A stretch of DNA of 64,000 nucleotides from Gordonia sp. PDNC005 (GCF_016919385.1 NZ_CP070351.1:2914001-2978000); one strand, 5' to 3'. Shown: positions 17,780 to 26,367, counted from the first letter of the stretch. The notes: generated by a model from the letters alone, not told the origin. A program made the numbers and translations.

Positions 17780-18640
17780 TCAGACTAGGTCCACCGGCGA
17801 TACTCGAGATCGACGCAAGTTGCGCAGGCTCCACTGACGTGAGACAGGGTCGAAGGGCGCGACCAGCGCCCTCATGACGATCAGGTTGATCAGGTTCGGG
17901 AAGTACGTCAGGCAAAGCACCGCGACGCCCTTCTTGTCGCCGTGCCGACCTCGAGTACGGAAAGCCGCATGGAGATAGCGGAGATTCGACCCGAAACTTG
18001 CGGCGAACCTACGGGCGGACTGCCCCGCCAGGAGGGTCGGCAAGAAGCGGACCACTCCGCCCGATTCGATTACGCCATAGTAGAGGTCGAGGTCTTCGTG
18101 GAGATCGTCGTCGTCGAGCAGATGCTGCCGTGCTGCTGTCCAGGCGTTCTTCCGCAGAGCGCAGTTCGCTCCGTACAGGCCGGGAGCTTTCATGTCCCCC
18201 CGGCGGGCGGACGTCTTCGCGAGCTTGACCGCTGACCGGCGCATCGGGCCGTCGACCGGCGAATCGTACGGGTATGTCGCACCCATCACCCCGCTCACGT
18301 CGGCGTTCGTCATGAAGAAGTCGCGAAGTCGACGCGTCCATTGGGGGTCGAGGCGGGTGTCGGCGTCGATCCGGCCGACCACGTCCCCGGTCGATGAGTC
18401 GAATCCCGCCGTGCGCGCCGACCGGACGCCTTGCGTCTTCTCGTCGACGATCCGGAGTGGAAGTCGTCCGAGATATCCCTCGACGACCGCCCTTGTCCCG
18501 TCGGTGGAATTGTTGTCAACGACAACCACCTCGTCGATCGGGTGTGTTTGAGCGACAACGTGATCCAGACACAGCCCGATCACGTCCGCTTCGTTGTACA
18601 CGGGGATGACAAGGCTGAGCCTCATAGTCTCGGAAGGCAT
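17780..18640 (-). CDS. Family-2 glycosyltransferase (tandem copy b)
   Basis: GT-A glycosyltransferase, 286 residues: LSLVIPVYNEADVIGLCLDH, VVVDNNSTDGTRAVVEGYLG, DxD as VGRIDADTRLDPQW, and the acceptor-side region DDDLHEDLDLYYGVIESGG. A hydrophobic stretch (VLCLTYFPNLINLIVMRALV) precedes APFDPVSRQW, the shared C-terminal signature. It lies between copies c and a. A 14-bp perfect palindrome sits 5 bp upstream of its ATG. A second in-frame ATG at 18625 is possible. Confidence 0.85.
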   Translation of the reverse strand: MPSETMRLSLVIPVYNEADVIGLCLDHVVAQTHPIDEVVVVDNNSTDGTRAVVEGYLGRLPLRIVDEKTQGVRSARTAGFDSSTGDVVGRIDADTRLDPQWTRRLRDFFMTNADVSGVMGATYPYDSPVDGPMRRSAVKLAKTSARRGDMKAPGLYGANCALRKNAWTAARQHLLDDDDLHEDLDLYYGVIESGGVVRFLPTLLAGQSARRFAASFGSNLRYLHAAFRTRGRHGDKKGVAVLCLTYFPNLINLIVMRALVAPFDPVSRQWSLRNLRRSRVSPVDLV

Positions 18641-18644
18641 GGGC

Positions 18645-18658
18645 TCAGGCTAGCCTGA
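18645..18658. promoter_or_regulatory. 14-bp perfect palindrome in front of glycosyltransferase b
   Basis: TCAGGCTAGCCTGA is a perfect palindrome with the rare CTAG at its centre, located in the 48-bp gap between copies c and b, immediately upstream of the copy b start. It could be an operator or an mRNA hairpin covering the ribosome site. No regulator is identified. Confidence 0.35.
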
Positions 18659-18688
18659 ATGCCCCAACGGGGGCTAAAGCGGACCAAA

Positions 18689-19621
18689 TCACGGTTGTGA
18701 GCACTCCGATCCTGCCGGCTCCCCATGAACCGGAGACATCCGTTCGGACCACGCATTGCGGAACGGGCGCCACGTTCCCGTGACCGGGTCGTACGGGCGG
18801 ATCAGTACCTGGAGAACTGCTACGTAGATCATCTGCACCGGGAGGACCGCCATGCCCGCCGCAGCGACTCGTTTCTGACCGTGCAGCCATGCGGTGCGCA
18901 CGCCCGCGATGGCGTACGTGAGATTCGACCGCAACGACATCGCGAACCTTCGCACCGAGACACCCGCCAGCAGTGCTGGAAGTTGACGCACGTCCATCCC
19001 GAGCCCCCGCATCGCCCAGTACAAATCGTGATCCTCGTGTGTACCGACCGCACGGACCTGCTCGGCCCTCGCAGCTCGCCACGCGTCCTTGCGCACCATC
19101 ATGTTCGCCCCGAACATCGTCGTCGCCGGCGGAGCCTCGCGGCGGGCGCGCACAGCCTTCATCGCGGCACCGCGAACGGCCGATCGTGATCGGCGATCGA
19201 ACGGCGCGTCATGCGAGTAGGCGTAGCCGGACAACGCGACGACGTCCGGGTTGTCGTCGAGGTAACCGATGCCGCGTCGTGCCCAATGTCGATCGATGAA
19301 GGTATCCGCATCGATTCGACCGAGGACCTCATGCGACGCTGCCGCGAACCCCGCTTCCCTCGCCCACAGGACCCCCGGCTTCGCCTCCTTGACGATGCGG
19401 ATCGGCAGACGATCGGAGTACGACTGCGCGATCGCCACCGTGGAATCCGTGCAATTGTTGTCGACGATCAGACACTCGTCGACCGGCCTGCTCTGTGCTG
19501 CCACATGGTCGAGACAGCGGCCGATCACTGCCTGCTCGTTGTAGACCGGAATGACGAGCGTCAAACCCACGGGGCGACTCCTCCTGGTTCGTTGGGTGAC
19601 TCGATCCCTGATCGTAGTCAT
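18689..19621 (-). CDS. Family-2 glycosyltransferase (tandem copy c)
   Basis: GT-A glycosyltransferase, 310 residues: LTLVIPVYNEQAVIGRCLDH, LIVDNNCTDSTVAIAQSYSD, DxD as LGRIDADTFIDRHW, and GTHEDHDLYWAMRGLGMDV on the acceptor side. A hydrophobic segment (AAAGMAVLPVQMIYVAVLQV) precedes IRPYDPVTGTW, matching copies a and b. It is the promoter-proximal copy; upstream lies a 370-bp gap with lower GC. The N-terminal 18 residues are basic and variable, so a start a few codons downstream is possible. Confidence 0.85.
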   Translation of the reverse strand: MTTIRDRVTQRTRRSRPVGLTLVIPVYNEQAVIGRCLDHVAAQSRPVDECLIVDNNCTDSTVAIAQSYSDRLPIRIVKEAKPGVLWAREAGFAAASHEVLGRIDADTFIDRHWARRGIGYLDDNPDVVALSGYAYSHDAPFDRRSRSAVRGAAMKAVRARREAPPATTMFGANMMVRKDAWRAARAEQVRAVGTHEDHDLYWAMRGLGMDVRQLPALLAGVSVRRFAMSLRSNLTYAIAGVRTAWLHGQKRVAAAGMAVLPVQMIYVAVLQVLIRPYDPVTGTWRPFRNAWSERMSPVHGEPAGSECSQP

Positions 19622-19991
19622 CCGAACGAATGACAGTTGGGTTATTGGTGAATAACAGTTTCACCGTCCGGCGAAGCCTCAGAACCGAGAGCAAGCAAAG
19701 TCCCCTGCCGGATCAAACGGGCGCCGTGCGCCCAATCGAGACGATGCCCACGAGTCGCCAACACCTCAAGCAAACCAGACATTCGCTGCATCGTTACCGT
19801 GCGAAGCAGTGGCCCCCGCCACGATTTGCGATCGTTACAGAAAACCCTCGATAACGCCCTGAAATCGTCCGATACCGATGCCTTCAAGCAATCATCACGC
19901 AAACGTAGGGTCGCTTACGCCCCCTCCAGATCGCACCTGAACTCAGCTCCTCCCAGGGTTGAGAACTGGCAGTCGTGACGAAAGCTCCCCA
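19622..19991. other. Gene-free, lower-GC gap
   Basis: No convincing reading frame or RNA gene. By eye it is poorer in GC than its surroundings. It should contain the minus-strand promoter of the glycosyltransferase array. One small hairpin is visible, GGGCGC-CGT-GCGCCC at 19719-19733. It marks the boundary to the pseudogene patch, so it may be a remnant of transferred DNA. Confidence 0.5.
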
Positions 19992-20308
19992 ATGACCCCC
20001 ACTTCCCTCGACAGACCGCACGGTCATGTCAGCTCCCCGCCGAACCCCGCATCTCTCCATCGGATGAATGAGGTGTTCGAGCGATCATGCGACCGCACGC
20101 CGTCTGCGGTCGCACTCGTGTGCGGCGACGACGAACTCACCTACGCCGAACTCGACGAAGAGGCCAACCAGCTCGCGCACGCGCTACTCGACAGGGGCGT
20201 TGGTGTGGACTCACGCGTCGGCATCCTCCTCCACCGCTCGATCGACACCTACGCAGCGTTGCTCGGCGTGCAGAAGGCCGGCGCAGCGTTCGTGCCGATC
20301 GACCCGCG
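19992..20308 (+). pseudogene. NRPS adenylation-domain fragment (N-terminal 105 residues)
   Basis: From ATG 19992 the frame reads like the start of an NRPS adenylation domain: MNEVFERSCDRTPSAVALVC, DDELTYAELDEEANQLAHAL, VGILLHRSIDTYAALLGVQK, AGAAFVPIDPR. Homology stops abruptly at about 20308, exactly where a normal domain continues with the -YPxDR segment. The ATP-binding and substrate-binding parts are absent, so it cannot function as an adenylating enzyme. The frame itself stays open to 20798 but codes for nonsense. It is fused directly to a fragment of a different gene, the mark of a deletion or recombination event. Confidence 0.75.
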
Positions 20309-20844
20309 AATGAGACCACCAAGGTCACCGCGACATCGCTACGCTCTGCGGCCCTGTACGTTCAGCCCGGCGGCACCATCGCACAGGCGTGGCCGCATCT
20401 GCAGGCGACCGCGTCGACCGTACCGAACTTCGTCGCGAACGGGGCGACTACCTCGGGTTCTGCCTCGGTGCGTACCTCGCCACGGCACAGTACGGTTTCG
20501 GTGTGTTCGGCGGCACCGCTCGCCGTCACGCGAACGCGCCGGGGTCATTGATCACCACGCTCGGTGCAACCATCGCCGATGTCGACTGGCGCGGTGTTCG
20601 CCGCCCGATGTTCTTCCAGGACGGTCCGCAGTTCACCGCGCCGTCAGGTGCCGACATCATCGCCCGCTACCCCGGCGGTGCGGCCGCGGCGCTCGTCAGC
20701 TCATACGGAAGCGGTCGCGTCGGGTTGGTCGGTCCCCATCCGGAGGCCACCAAGTCGTGGTTCCCCGCGGGCGCTTCCATCGACTCGCGTGCCGTTGATC
20801 CGTCGGCGGCCTACGACTTGATCGCGTCCACCCACCGTCGGTAG
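20306..20844 (+). pseudogene. BPL_N-like amidotransferase-fold protein, truncated and frameshifted
   Basis: The first part is in one frame (NETTKVTATSLRSAALYVQP, then GGTIAQAWPHLQATASTVPN, FVANG) and the second in another (GDYLGFCLGAYLATAQYGFG, then PMFFQDGPQFTAPSGADIIA, VGLVGPHPEATKSWF). The two parts join naturally if one base is added near the G run at 20441-20444. GFCLGAY resembles the nucleophile elbow of biotin-protein-ligase N-terminal-domain (BPL_N) proteins. The N-terminus is missing at the junction with the NRPS fragment. Two lesions make this a pseudogene. The family call is moderate; the frameshift is clear. Confidence 0.6.
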
Positions 20845-21047
20845 CCGAGGGGTCTGTCGTCCCATTTAGTGCAACTGGATTCACGCCCCCGATCGGACGA
20901 CCCGAGGCGACATACAATCTGGCGGGTGACTGTCGGACTCCCCAGCTTCATCACCGGCGCCCTCCCGAGCCGAATGCTCACTCCGCACGACGAGGCGAAT
21001 TTCCGCGTCTCATTCAACACGGCGGCCCGCACGTACCGTGCGGAGCT

Positions 21048-21356
21048 GTGGGTCATCATGATGGTCGGGACGTAGTCGTCGCACGTGTCGGCGGAGAAGA
21101 GTTCGCGGTACTCGTCCGCCGATGCGATCGGACCGACCTGTGCAGCGCCGTCGAGGCCGCGAGGCGGAAGCTCTCAACTGTGAGTTCCGACGTGTCGCCT
21201 CCCGCAGCTCTCACCCTGTCGGCGGGACTCGCATTCTCCACGGACGAGGACGACCTGATGTCCAGAGCGGACATCCAGCTGTACCGCGCCAAGGCCGAAG
21301 GTCGTGATCGGCTCGCTGTCGAGCACGCCGTGGAACCGACTGTTCACTCCGCCTGA
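21048..21356 (+). pseudogene. GGDEF (diguanylate cyclase) domain remnant
   Basis: About 100 residues of a GGDEF domain: VVVARVGGEEFAVLVRRCDR with the GGEEF signature, and the tail LMSRADIQLYRAKAEGRDRL typical of the last helix. The front half (the LDxDxFKxxND segment that binds metal) is missing. The upstream frame from about 20926 (VGLPSFITGALPSRMLTPHD...) looks like the start of the same or a related gene and ends in a stop just where this frame begins. An internal deletion with a frame change is the simplest reading. It cannot be an active cyclase. Its end overlaps the convergent LysR gene by 13 bp. Confidence 0.7.
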
Positions 21357-22255
21357 TCGCGCGCGACATACGCTTTGACCGCGCCGAGCACCACTGCGGC
21401 CGCGTCCGCGACTCGGTCGCGCCGTTCCATCGATTCGCGTCGGATGGCGAGGAACACCGTGTTGATCGGGGGCTCGTCCACCTCATGGACCTGGACGAGT
21501 AGACCCGAACGGAGTTCGTCTGCGACAAGGTACCGAGGGAGTACCGACATGCCACGTCCACTGAGAACGGCGGCTTTCACAGCGACGAGGTCGGGGACGA
21601 CAACGCTGGCGTCGAAGACCGGCTCGGCGCCGAACACCATGTTCCAGTACCGCCGAATGATGGCGAGTTCCCGGTTGAAGGCCACAAATGGCGCCGCCGA
21701 CAGTTCGGCGAGTGACCCCAGCGGAACGTCGAGGTGCGGTGAGGCGACGAGAACGAGTTCTTCGTCGGCAATCGGCGACACTGCGAACACCGCACTCCGC
21801 GGGCGCACTGTGGACACGACCATGTCCACAGAGCCGGCTTCGAGGGCTTGGAGCAGCGCGGCAGACGTGTCCGGCGCATATCTGATCCGGGGAAGGCGGT
21901 CGCCGACACCGCCGAGCGCGGGGATCAGGCAGGTGACGAGGAACTCGTGAGGACCTCCGATGACCACTTCATGCAACCCGGTCGCCGATCCCTCGTCGGC
22001 CACGATTCGGTCGATCTGATCAAGATGGACCGCCAGTTTATTCGCCAGTTCTCGACCGTAGACGGTCGGCTCCGCACCGGTCGTCGTCCGAACGAACAAG
22101 TCGCGGCCGAAATGCTCCTCGAGATTCCGGATGTGCGACGTCACCGTCGGCTGCGAGAGTCCGCTCCGTGACGCGGCTTCGCTGAACGTTCCCGCCCGGA
22201 AGACGTGCAGGAACGTGCGAAGCTGGTCGAGTGACAGGCGGCGGACAGAGGACAC
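21344..22255 (-). CDS. LysR-family transcriptional regulator
   Basis: Standard LysR-type regulator, 303 residues. Residues 1-65 form the winged helix-turn-helix (LSLDQLRTFLHVFRAGTFSE, AASRSGLSQPTVTSHIRNLE). Residues 90-300 form the periplasmic-binding-protein-like effector domain (VVIGGPHEFLVTCLIPALGG ... VAVKAAVLSGRGMSVLPRYL). GTG start at 22255. It stands alone between the gene wreckage and rpsN. LysR regulators usually act on a divergent neighbour, but no such gene is left here, so its target is unknown; the degraded genes next to it may once have been targets. Confidence 0.93.
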   Translation of the reverse strand: MSSVRRLSLDQLRTFLHVFRAGTFSEAASRSGLSQPTVTSHIRNLEEHFGRDLFVRTTTGAEPTVYGRELANKLAVHLDQIDRIVADEGSATGLHEVVIGGPHEFLVTCLIPALGGVGDRLPRIRYAPDTSAALLQALEAGSVDMVVSTVRPRSAVFAVSPIADEELVLVASPHLDVPLGSLAELSAAPFVAFNRELAIIRRYWNMVFGAEPVFDASVVVPDLVAVKAAVLSGRGMSVLPRYLVADELRSGLLVQVHEVDEPPINTVFLAIRRESMERRDRVADAAAVVLGAVKAYVARDQAE

Positions 22256-22317
22256 TCGACGATCATTCCACGATCAGGGCGTGGGATTGTGCGTCGCCGT
22301 CCTTCCTCCAACACAGA

Positions 22318-22364
22318 AATGCTCTCGGCCCCGTCTCCACGAAGGAGTCGGGGCCGAGAGCATT
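22318..22364. terminator. Strong intrinsic terminator after rpsN
   Basis: Perfect 16-bp arms AATGCTCTCGGCCCCG (22318-22333) and CGGGGCCGAGAGCATT (22349-22364), with an extra CTCC/GGAG pairing inside the loop. On the minus strand the stem is followed by TTTCTGTG. It lies between rpsN and the LysR gene start and closes the rplN-rplX-rplE-rpsN transcript, so that half of the spc operon really does end here. Confidence 0.85.
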
Positions 22365-22401
22365 GACGTTCGGTGCGCGGACGCTCAGCGCCCGCGAGAA
22401 G

Positions 22402-22587
22402 TCACCAGCTGGACTTCTGCACACCCGGCAGCTCGCCGGCGTGAGCCATGTCACGCAGGCAGATGCGGCACAGGCCGAACTTGCGGTAGACCGAGTGCGG
22501 GCGACCGCACTTGTTGCAGCGCGTGTAGGCACGCACGGCGAACTTCGGCTTCTTGGCGGCCTTGTTGACCAGAGCCTTCTTTGCCAT
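22402..22587 (-). CDS. rpsN: 30S ribosomal protein S14, zinc-binding (C+) type
   Basis: Small-subunit protein S14, 61 residues, the short zinc form. The zinc ligands C24-x2-C27 and C40-x2-C43 are present ([10 protein letters not shown] and [10 protein letters not shown]), and it ends [14 protein letters not shown] 22587 is one base after the rplE stop; a longer frame to 22635 would run into rplE. In the standard spc operon rpsH follows directly. Here a strong terminator follows and rpsH is about 17.8 kb further on. Confidence 0.95.
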   Translation of the reverse strand: MAKKALVNKAAKKPKFAVRAYTRCNKCGRPHSVYRKFGLCRICLRDMAHAGELPGVQKSSW

Positions 22588-22588
22588 G

Positions 22589-23167
22589 TCAGTTGTCCTT
22601 AGCGTTGTTGTCCTTGAACGGGAAGCCCAGGGCACGCAGCAGCGCGCGGCCTTCCTCGTCGTTGGTGGCCGAGGTGACGACGGTGATGTCCATGCCGCGC
22701 GGCCGGTCGATGTTGTCGATGTTGATCTCGTGGAACATCGACTGCTCGGTCAGGCCGAACGTGTAGTTGCCGTTGCCGTCGAACTGACGGTCGCTCAGAC
22801 CGCGGAAGTCACGGATACGCGGGAGGGCGATCGACACGAGGCGGTCGAGGAACTCCCACATGCGGTCGCCGCGAAGCGTGGTGCGGGCGCCGATCGGCAT
22901 GCCCTCACGCAGCTTGAACTGTGCGATCGACTTGCGTGCGCGACGGATCTCCGGCTGCTGGCCGGTGATCAGAGCGAGATCGGCGACAGCGCCGTTGATG
23001 AGCTTGGCGTCACGAGCGGCGTCGCCGACACCCATGTTGACGACGACCTTGACGACGCCCGGGATCTGCATCACGTTGGCGTAGTTGAACTCGCTGTTCA
23101 GCGAGTCCTTGATCTCGGCGCGGTAGCGCTGCTTGAGGCGAGGCTGAACCTTCTCAGATGCGGTCAT
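22589..23167 (-). CDS. rplE: 50S ribosomal protein L5
   Basis: Large-subunit protein that binds 5S rRNA, 192 residues. Seen: [20 protein letters not shown] at the start, [20 protein letters not shown] (the L5 signature), [20 protein letters not shown] and [10 protein letters not shown]. The acidic/asparagine tail ends DNNAKDN. It lies 2 bp after rplX and 1 bp before rpsN. Confidence 0.96.
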   Translation of the reverse strand: MTASEKVQPRLKQRYRAEIKDSLNSEFNYANVMQIPGVVKVVVNMGVGDAARDAKLINGAVADLALITGQQPEIRRARKSIAQFKLREGMPIGARTTLRGDRMWEFLDRLVSIALPRIRDFRGLSDRQFDGNGNYTFGLTEQSMFHEINIDNIDRPRGMDITVVTSATNDEEGRALLRALGFPFKDNNAKDN

Positions 23168-23169
23168 GT

Positions 23170-23487
23170 TCAGATGTCCTTCCCGGTCTTGCGCGAGATA
23201 CGGACCTTCTTGCCGGTCTCTTCATCAACGCGGTATCCGACGCGGGTCGGGTTGCCCTCGGAGTCCACGACCATCACGTTCGAGACGTGGATCGGGGCTT
23301 CCTGGGTCACGATGCCGCCGGAGCTGGCACCGCGCTCGTTCGCCGACTCAGCGACGTGCTTCTTCATGCGGTTGACGCCCTCGACGAGGACCTTGTCGCG
23401 CTGCGGGTAGGCCTCGATGACCTTGCCCTTGGCGCCCTTGTCCTTGCCGGACACGATGATGACGGTGTCACCCTTGTGAACCTTCAT
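23170..23487 (-). CDS. rplX: 50S ribosomal protein L24
   Basis: Large-subunit assembly initiator, 105 residues, with the KOW motif at the start: [20 protein letters not shown] followed by [20 protein letters not shown]. It then shows [20 protein letters not shown] and ends with a basic tail. It is 3 bp after rplN and 2 bp before rplE. Confidence 0.96.
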   Translation of the reverse strand: MKVHKGDTVIIVSGKDKGAKGKVIEAYPQRDKVLVEGVNRMKKHVAESANERGASSGGIVTQEAPIHVSNVMVVDSEGNPTRVGYRVDEETGKKVRISRKTGKDI

Positions 23488-23490
23488 GAA

Positions 23491-23859
23491 TCAGATCACC
23501 TCCGGTGCGAGCGAAACGATCTTCATGAAGCGCTTGTCGCGAAGTTCGCGGCTGACCGGTCCGAAGATGCGGGTACCGCGGGGGTCGGTCTCGTTCTTGA
23601 GGATGACTGCGGCATTCTCGTCGAACTTGATGTACGAACCGTCTGCACGACGGCGCTCCTTGACGGTGCGAACGATGACGGCCTTGACGACCTCACCCTT
23701 CTTCACGTTGCCGCCGGGGACGGCATCCTTGACGGTGGCGACGATGACGTCACCAACGCCGGCGTAACGCCGCGACGAACCGCCGAGCACGCGGATGCAA
23801 AGGATTTCCTTCGCACCGGTGTTGTCGGCGACGCGCAGGCGGGATTCCTGCTGAATCAC
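23491..23859 (-). CDS. rplN: 50S ribosomal protein L14
   Basis: Large-subunit protein L14, 122 residues, exact family length. It starts [20 protein letters not shown], with the L14 signature [20 protein letters not shown] and [20 protein letters not shown]. The start codon is GTG (23859-23857), supported by GGAG seven bases upstream. It is the first gene of the rplN-rplX-rplE-rpsN unit, with a leader of about 170 bp to the predicted promoter. Confidence 0.96.
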   Translation of the reverse strand: MIQQESRLRVADNTGAKEILCIRVLGGSSRRYAGVGDVIVATVKDAVPGGNVKKGEVVKAVIVRTVKERRRADGSYIKFDENAAVILKNETDPRGTRIFGPVSRELRDKRFMKIVSLAPEVI

Positions 23860-24028
23860 TGCTTGTCTCCTTGACCTGGATTTCTATGCCCGCCGGATTT
23901 CCGACCCGACGCGCACGGTCTGTCGCCACCAAAACATGCGCCTGCCTGGAATTTCTCCGCGGAAAGCAGATCGACCCCAATGGGTTCGCAAGTCGGTTCG
24001 CGGTGCACGCACCGCAGGCAACCGCTCA

Positions 24029-24057
24029 AGTGTAGGCGAATGTCCCGGTCAGGGCAA
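24029..24057 (-). promoter_or_regulatory. rplN: Predicted promoter of the rplN ribosomal operon
   Basis: On the minus strand TTGCCC (complement of 24052-24057) and TACACT (complement of 24029-24034) form a -35/-10 pair with a 17-bp spacer. Bases 24017-24036 are an 18/20 match to 4781-4800 in front of rpsH. The rest of the gap 23860-24069 is leader with no other feature seen. Confidence 0.6.
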
Positions 24058-24069
24058 AATTCGGCGGCG

Positions 24070-25134
24070 TCACACCGTCAGGTCGACGGCGCCGAGCTCA
24101 CGCAGGTCCACACCGCCACCCGACGCGACGGTGATCGTCGCGAAGGCTTGTCGCCCTTCGGGAAGCAGTCGGACGGTCACGTCGTCACCGCTCGACGAGT
24201 CGGTCAGTGTCGCGACGGCCGCCGCTCGTGCTGCCTCGAGGCGTCTGTCGTCGCCGTCGGGCCCCGGCAATGAGCCCCGATCGCCCCGATCGTCGAGCAG
24301 CACCACTCGCACCTGTCGTTCCCGTGCGGCCCACACTGCGTCGGCGACCATCGGCACATCGAGCCCCGGCGCCCGAATCCGATCGCGGAGTTGCGCTTCG
24401 ACGAGCCTGCAGTGAACCAGCTCAGTCTCGTCGAGCGCGTCGCCGTCGGCGATGCGCCTGAGCAGAGGCCGGACTCGATCGTCGAGGCGGGCCAGTTCGT
24501 GATCCCGGATGGCGCGGACCGCGAGCGCCTTGCTCTCCCGCGTCGCCTGCCTGCGCAGCGCGAAGATCTGTTCGGCACGGGGACCGATGATGGCCGCGAA
24601 TACAGTCATCATCACCAGTATCCCGAGATTGCCGCTCTGCGGTTCCGTGACGTAGTGGAGAGCGTCCGCTCGTTGCCGCCCGACCATTCCGAGGACCACG
24701 GTGACCAGCCCGAAGGCGACCCAACCACTCCCGACCCGACCACGCAGACAGAACAATGCACCGATCACCGCGGTTGCACCCGCGAAGGGCATCATCGCGC
24801 CGCGGTTCACCGGAACGATGGCCCAGACGAAGGCCGCCGCGGCGCCCACTTCGGCGATCACCGCCCCGACCGTCGCCCATCGTGCGGCCGGCGTGCCCGG
24901 CGCGAACAACAGCAGCCCGAACGCGGCGCCGATCGCACCGAACATCAAAAGGTAGAGCCAGGTGCGCTCCACTCCGCCGCTCATCAGCCCCAGCATGAGG
25001 AACACGGCCCACGCAGTGGCCAACGCGACGGCGGCGAAACCCGACTGCAGGCCGATGACGGCGGACGTGTCCTCCCTCTGGTCGGACTGCCACCAGCGCC
25101 GCTTATCCGGCGGTTCGATCAAGGTCTCGTCCAC
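24070..25134 (-). CDS. Membrane partner of sensor pair 1 (B1), degenerate kinase-like
   Basis: A 354-residue protein with about six hydrophobic segments in residues 25-200 (for example VALATAWAVFLMLGLMSGGV and TWLYLLMFGAIGAAFGLLLF), then a soluble part. The soluble part begins LARLDDRVRPLLRRIADGD, which aligns with the histidine box of the neighbouring A proteins but has Arg-Pro where they have His-Asp. It continues RLVEAQLRDRIRAPGLDVP and AVWAARERQVRVVLLDDRG. No ATP-binding N, G1 or G2 box is seen. The GTG start overlaps the end of A1 by 16 bases, so the two are translationally coupled. It is paralogous to B2 and B3. Likely a non-catalytic partner of A1 (inference). Confidence 0.7.
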   Translation of the reverse strand: MDETLIEPPDKRRWWQSDQREDTSAVIGLQSGFAAVALATAWAVFLMLGLMSGGVERTWLYLLMFGAIGAAFGLLLFAPGTPAARWATVGAVIAEVGAAAAFVWAIVPVNRGAMMPFAGATAVIGALFCLRGRVGSGWVAFGLVTVVLGMVGRQRADALHYVTEPQSGNLGILVMMTVFAAIIGPRAEQIFALRRQATRESKALAVRAIRDHELARLDDRVRPLLRRIADGDALDETELVHCRLVEAQLRDRIRAPGLDVPMVADAVWAARERQVRVVLLDDRGDRGSLPGPDGDDRRLEAARAAAVATLTDSSSGDDVTVRLLPEGRQAFATITVASGGGVDLRELGAVDLTV

Positions 25135-26354
25135 GACACCTCGATCATGGTTCCGGCGCCGGGTGTGCTCTGCACACTCGCGTGACCGCCCGGCAGTGTC
25201 TCCAACCGCCGGTGCACGCTGAGCGCCAGACCGAGGCGGTCGACGGCGACGGCCGAAGGATCGAAACCGACACCGTCATCAACGACCACGACGGACACAC
25301 GGTCGGCGTCGACGGTGATCACCACGGCACGTTCGGCGTCCGACCCGGCATGGATCGCGCTGTTGCGCACAGCCTCGCCGACCGCTTCAGCGAGCGCGCG
25401 CACAGCGGCTGCCGGCACTCCAACGGTCACCGTGCGCAGCGTGTGCCCGTCTGGCACGTTGACCACGGTGTCGACCTGCGGATCGATGACGGTGCGCAGC
25501 CGAGCGACCATCTCCATGTGGGTGACGTGCTCGTCGTCGTAGACATGGTCGCCGGCGAGCGCATCGAGTCGGTCGAGAGCGGACACCGCCAACGCGGCGA
25601 CTCGCGGATCGCTCGGATCCGAACCCGCAGCCACGAGCGTTGAGATCACGTGATCGTGGATGAGCCCGTCGAAACGAGCGAGTTCAGCGTTTCGGACGTG
25701 TGCTTCGACGAGCGCGGCCGCGGTCGACCGAGACCGGTCCAGCGCCGCACCCGACCGCACCACCATCACTGCCGTGCACACGAACAAGGTGGTGAAGACG
25801 ACGCCGAAGACCGCTTCGCGGACCATGTCGGCGACGTCGGGAGACTCCTGGTGAGCGAGCGCCACGTAGGCGGCGACGGATTTGCCGAGCACGAGGAAAC
25901 CCAGGGATTGCGGAATCGTGCAGACGAGACACGCTGCGACCGCGGTCAGCCCGACGAAGTCGAGCATCCAGACGGCAGGCGTCGGCGACGAACCGATTCC
26001 GACTGCGCCCCACAGGAGTCCTGCCGCGACCACCCCGATCTGAGACAGCAGGACCCACACGGTGATCCACCGAACCGGCTCGGCGACGTAACGAGCACCG
26101 AGCAGCATCAGTCCCGGCCCCATCGCCAGCGCGACGCCGACGGGCGGATACCACGCCGCGACGATCGAATCCGCTTGCGCGACCATCATCGGCACTGCGA
26201 TCAGGGCGTAGACGATGTATCCGCCGCCGACGAACGTCGCCATCACCACGAGGATGCGCACGTGCTCGCTCGCATCGAGACGAAGACGGCTCCGCCCGTC
26301 ACCTGAATTCCCAGGTTGCGGGCGGAGCCGAGTCAGCGTCTGAGCGGTCACCAC
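25119..26354 (-). CDS. Membrane sensor histidine-kinase-like protein, pair 1 (A1)
   Basis: A 411-residue protein. About six membrane segments (residues 30-220) form an intramembrane or short-loop sensor. A phospho-acceptor-like box follows, ARFDGLIHDHVISTL, where His-Asp matches the HisKA_3 type. A C-terminal GHKL ATPase comes next: N box EAVGEAVRNSAIHAG, G1 VVVDDGVGFDP, G2 region RLGLALSVHRRLETLPGG, and GAGT at the end. All nucleotide boxes are present. It starts 13 bp after the receiver-less LuxR gene and overlaps B1, giving an operon LuxR-A1-B1. The start is GTG 26354 or the next GTG; no clear ribosome site. The signal is unknown. Confidence 0.78.
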   Translation of the reverse strand: MVTAQTLTRLRPQPGNSGDGRSRLRLDASEHVRILVVMATFVGGGYIVYALIAVPMMVAQADSIVAAWYPPVGVALAMGPGLMLLGARYVAEPVRWITVWVLLSQIGVVAAGLLWGAVGIGSSPTPAVWMLDFVGLTAVAACLVCTIPQSLGFLVLGKSVAAYVALAHQESPDVADMVREAVFGVVFTTLFVCTAVMVVRSGAALDRSRSTAAALVEAHVRNAELARFDGLIHDHVISTLVAAGSDPSDPRVAALAVSALDRLDALAGDHVYDDEHVTHMEMVARLRTVIDPQVDTVVNVPDGHTLRTVTVGVPAAAVRALAEAVGEAVRNSAIHAGSDAERAVVITVDADRVSVVVVDDGVGFDPSAVAVDRLGLALSVHRRLETLPGGHASVQSTPGAGTMIEVSWTRP

Positions 26355-26367
26355 AGAGACAATGGTC

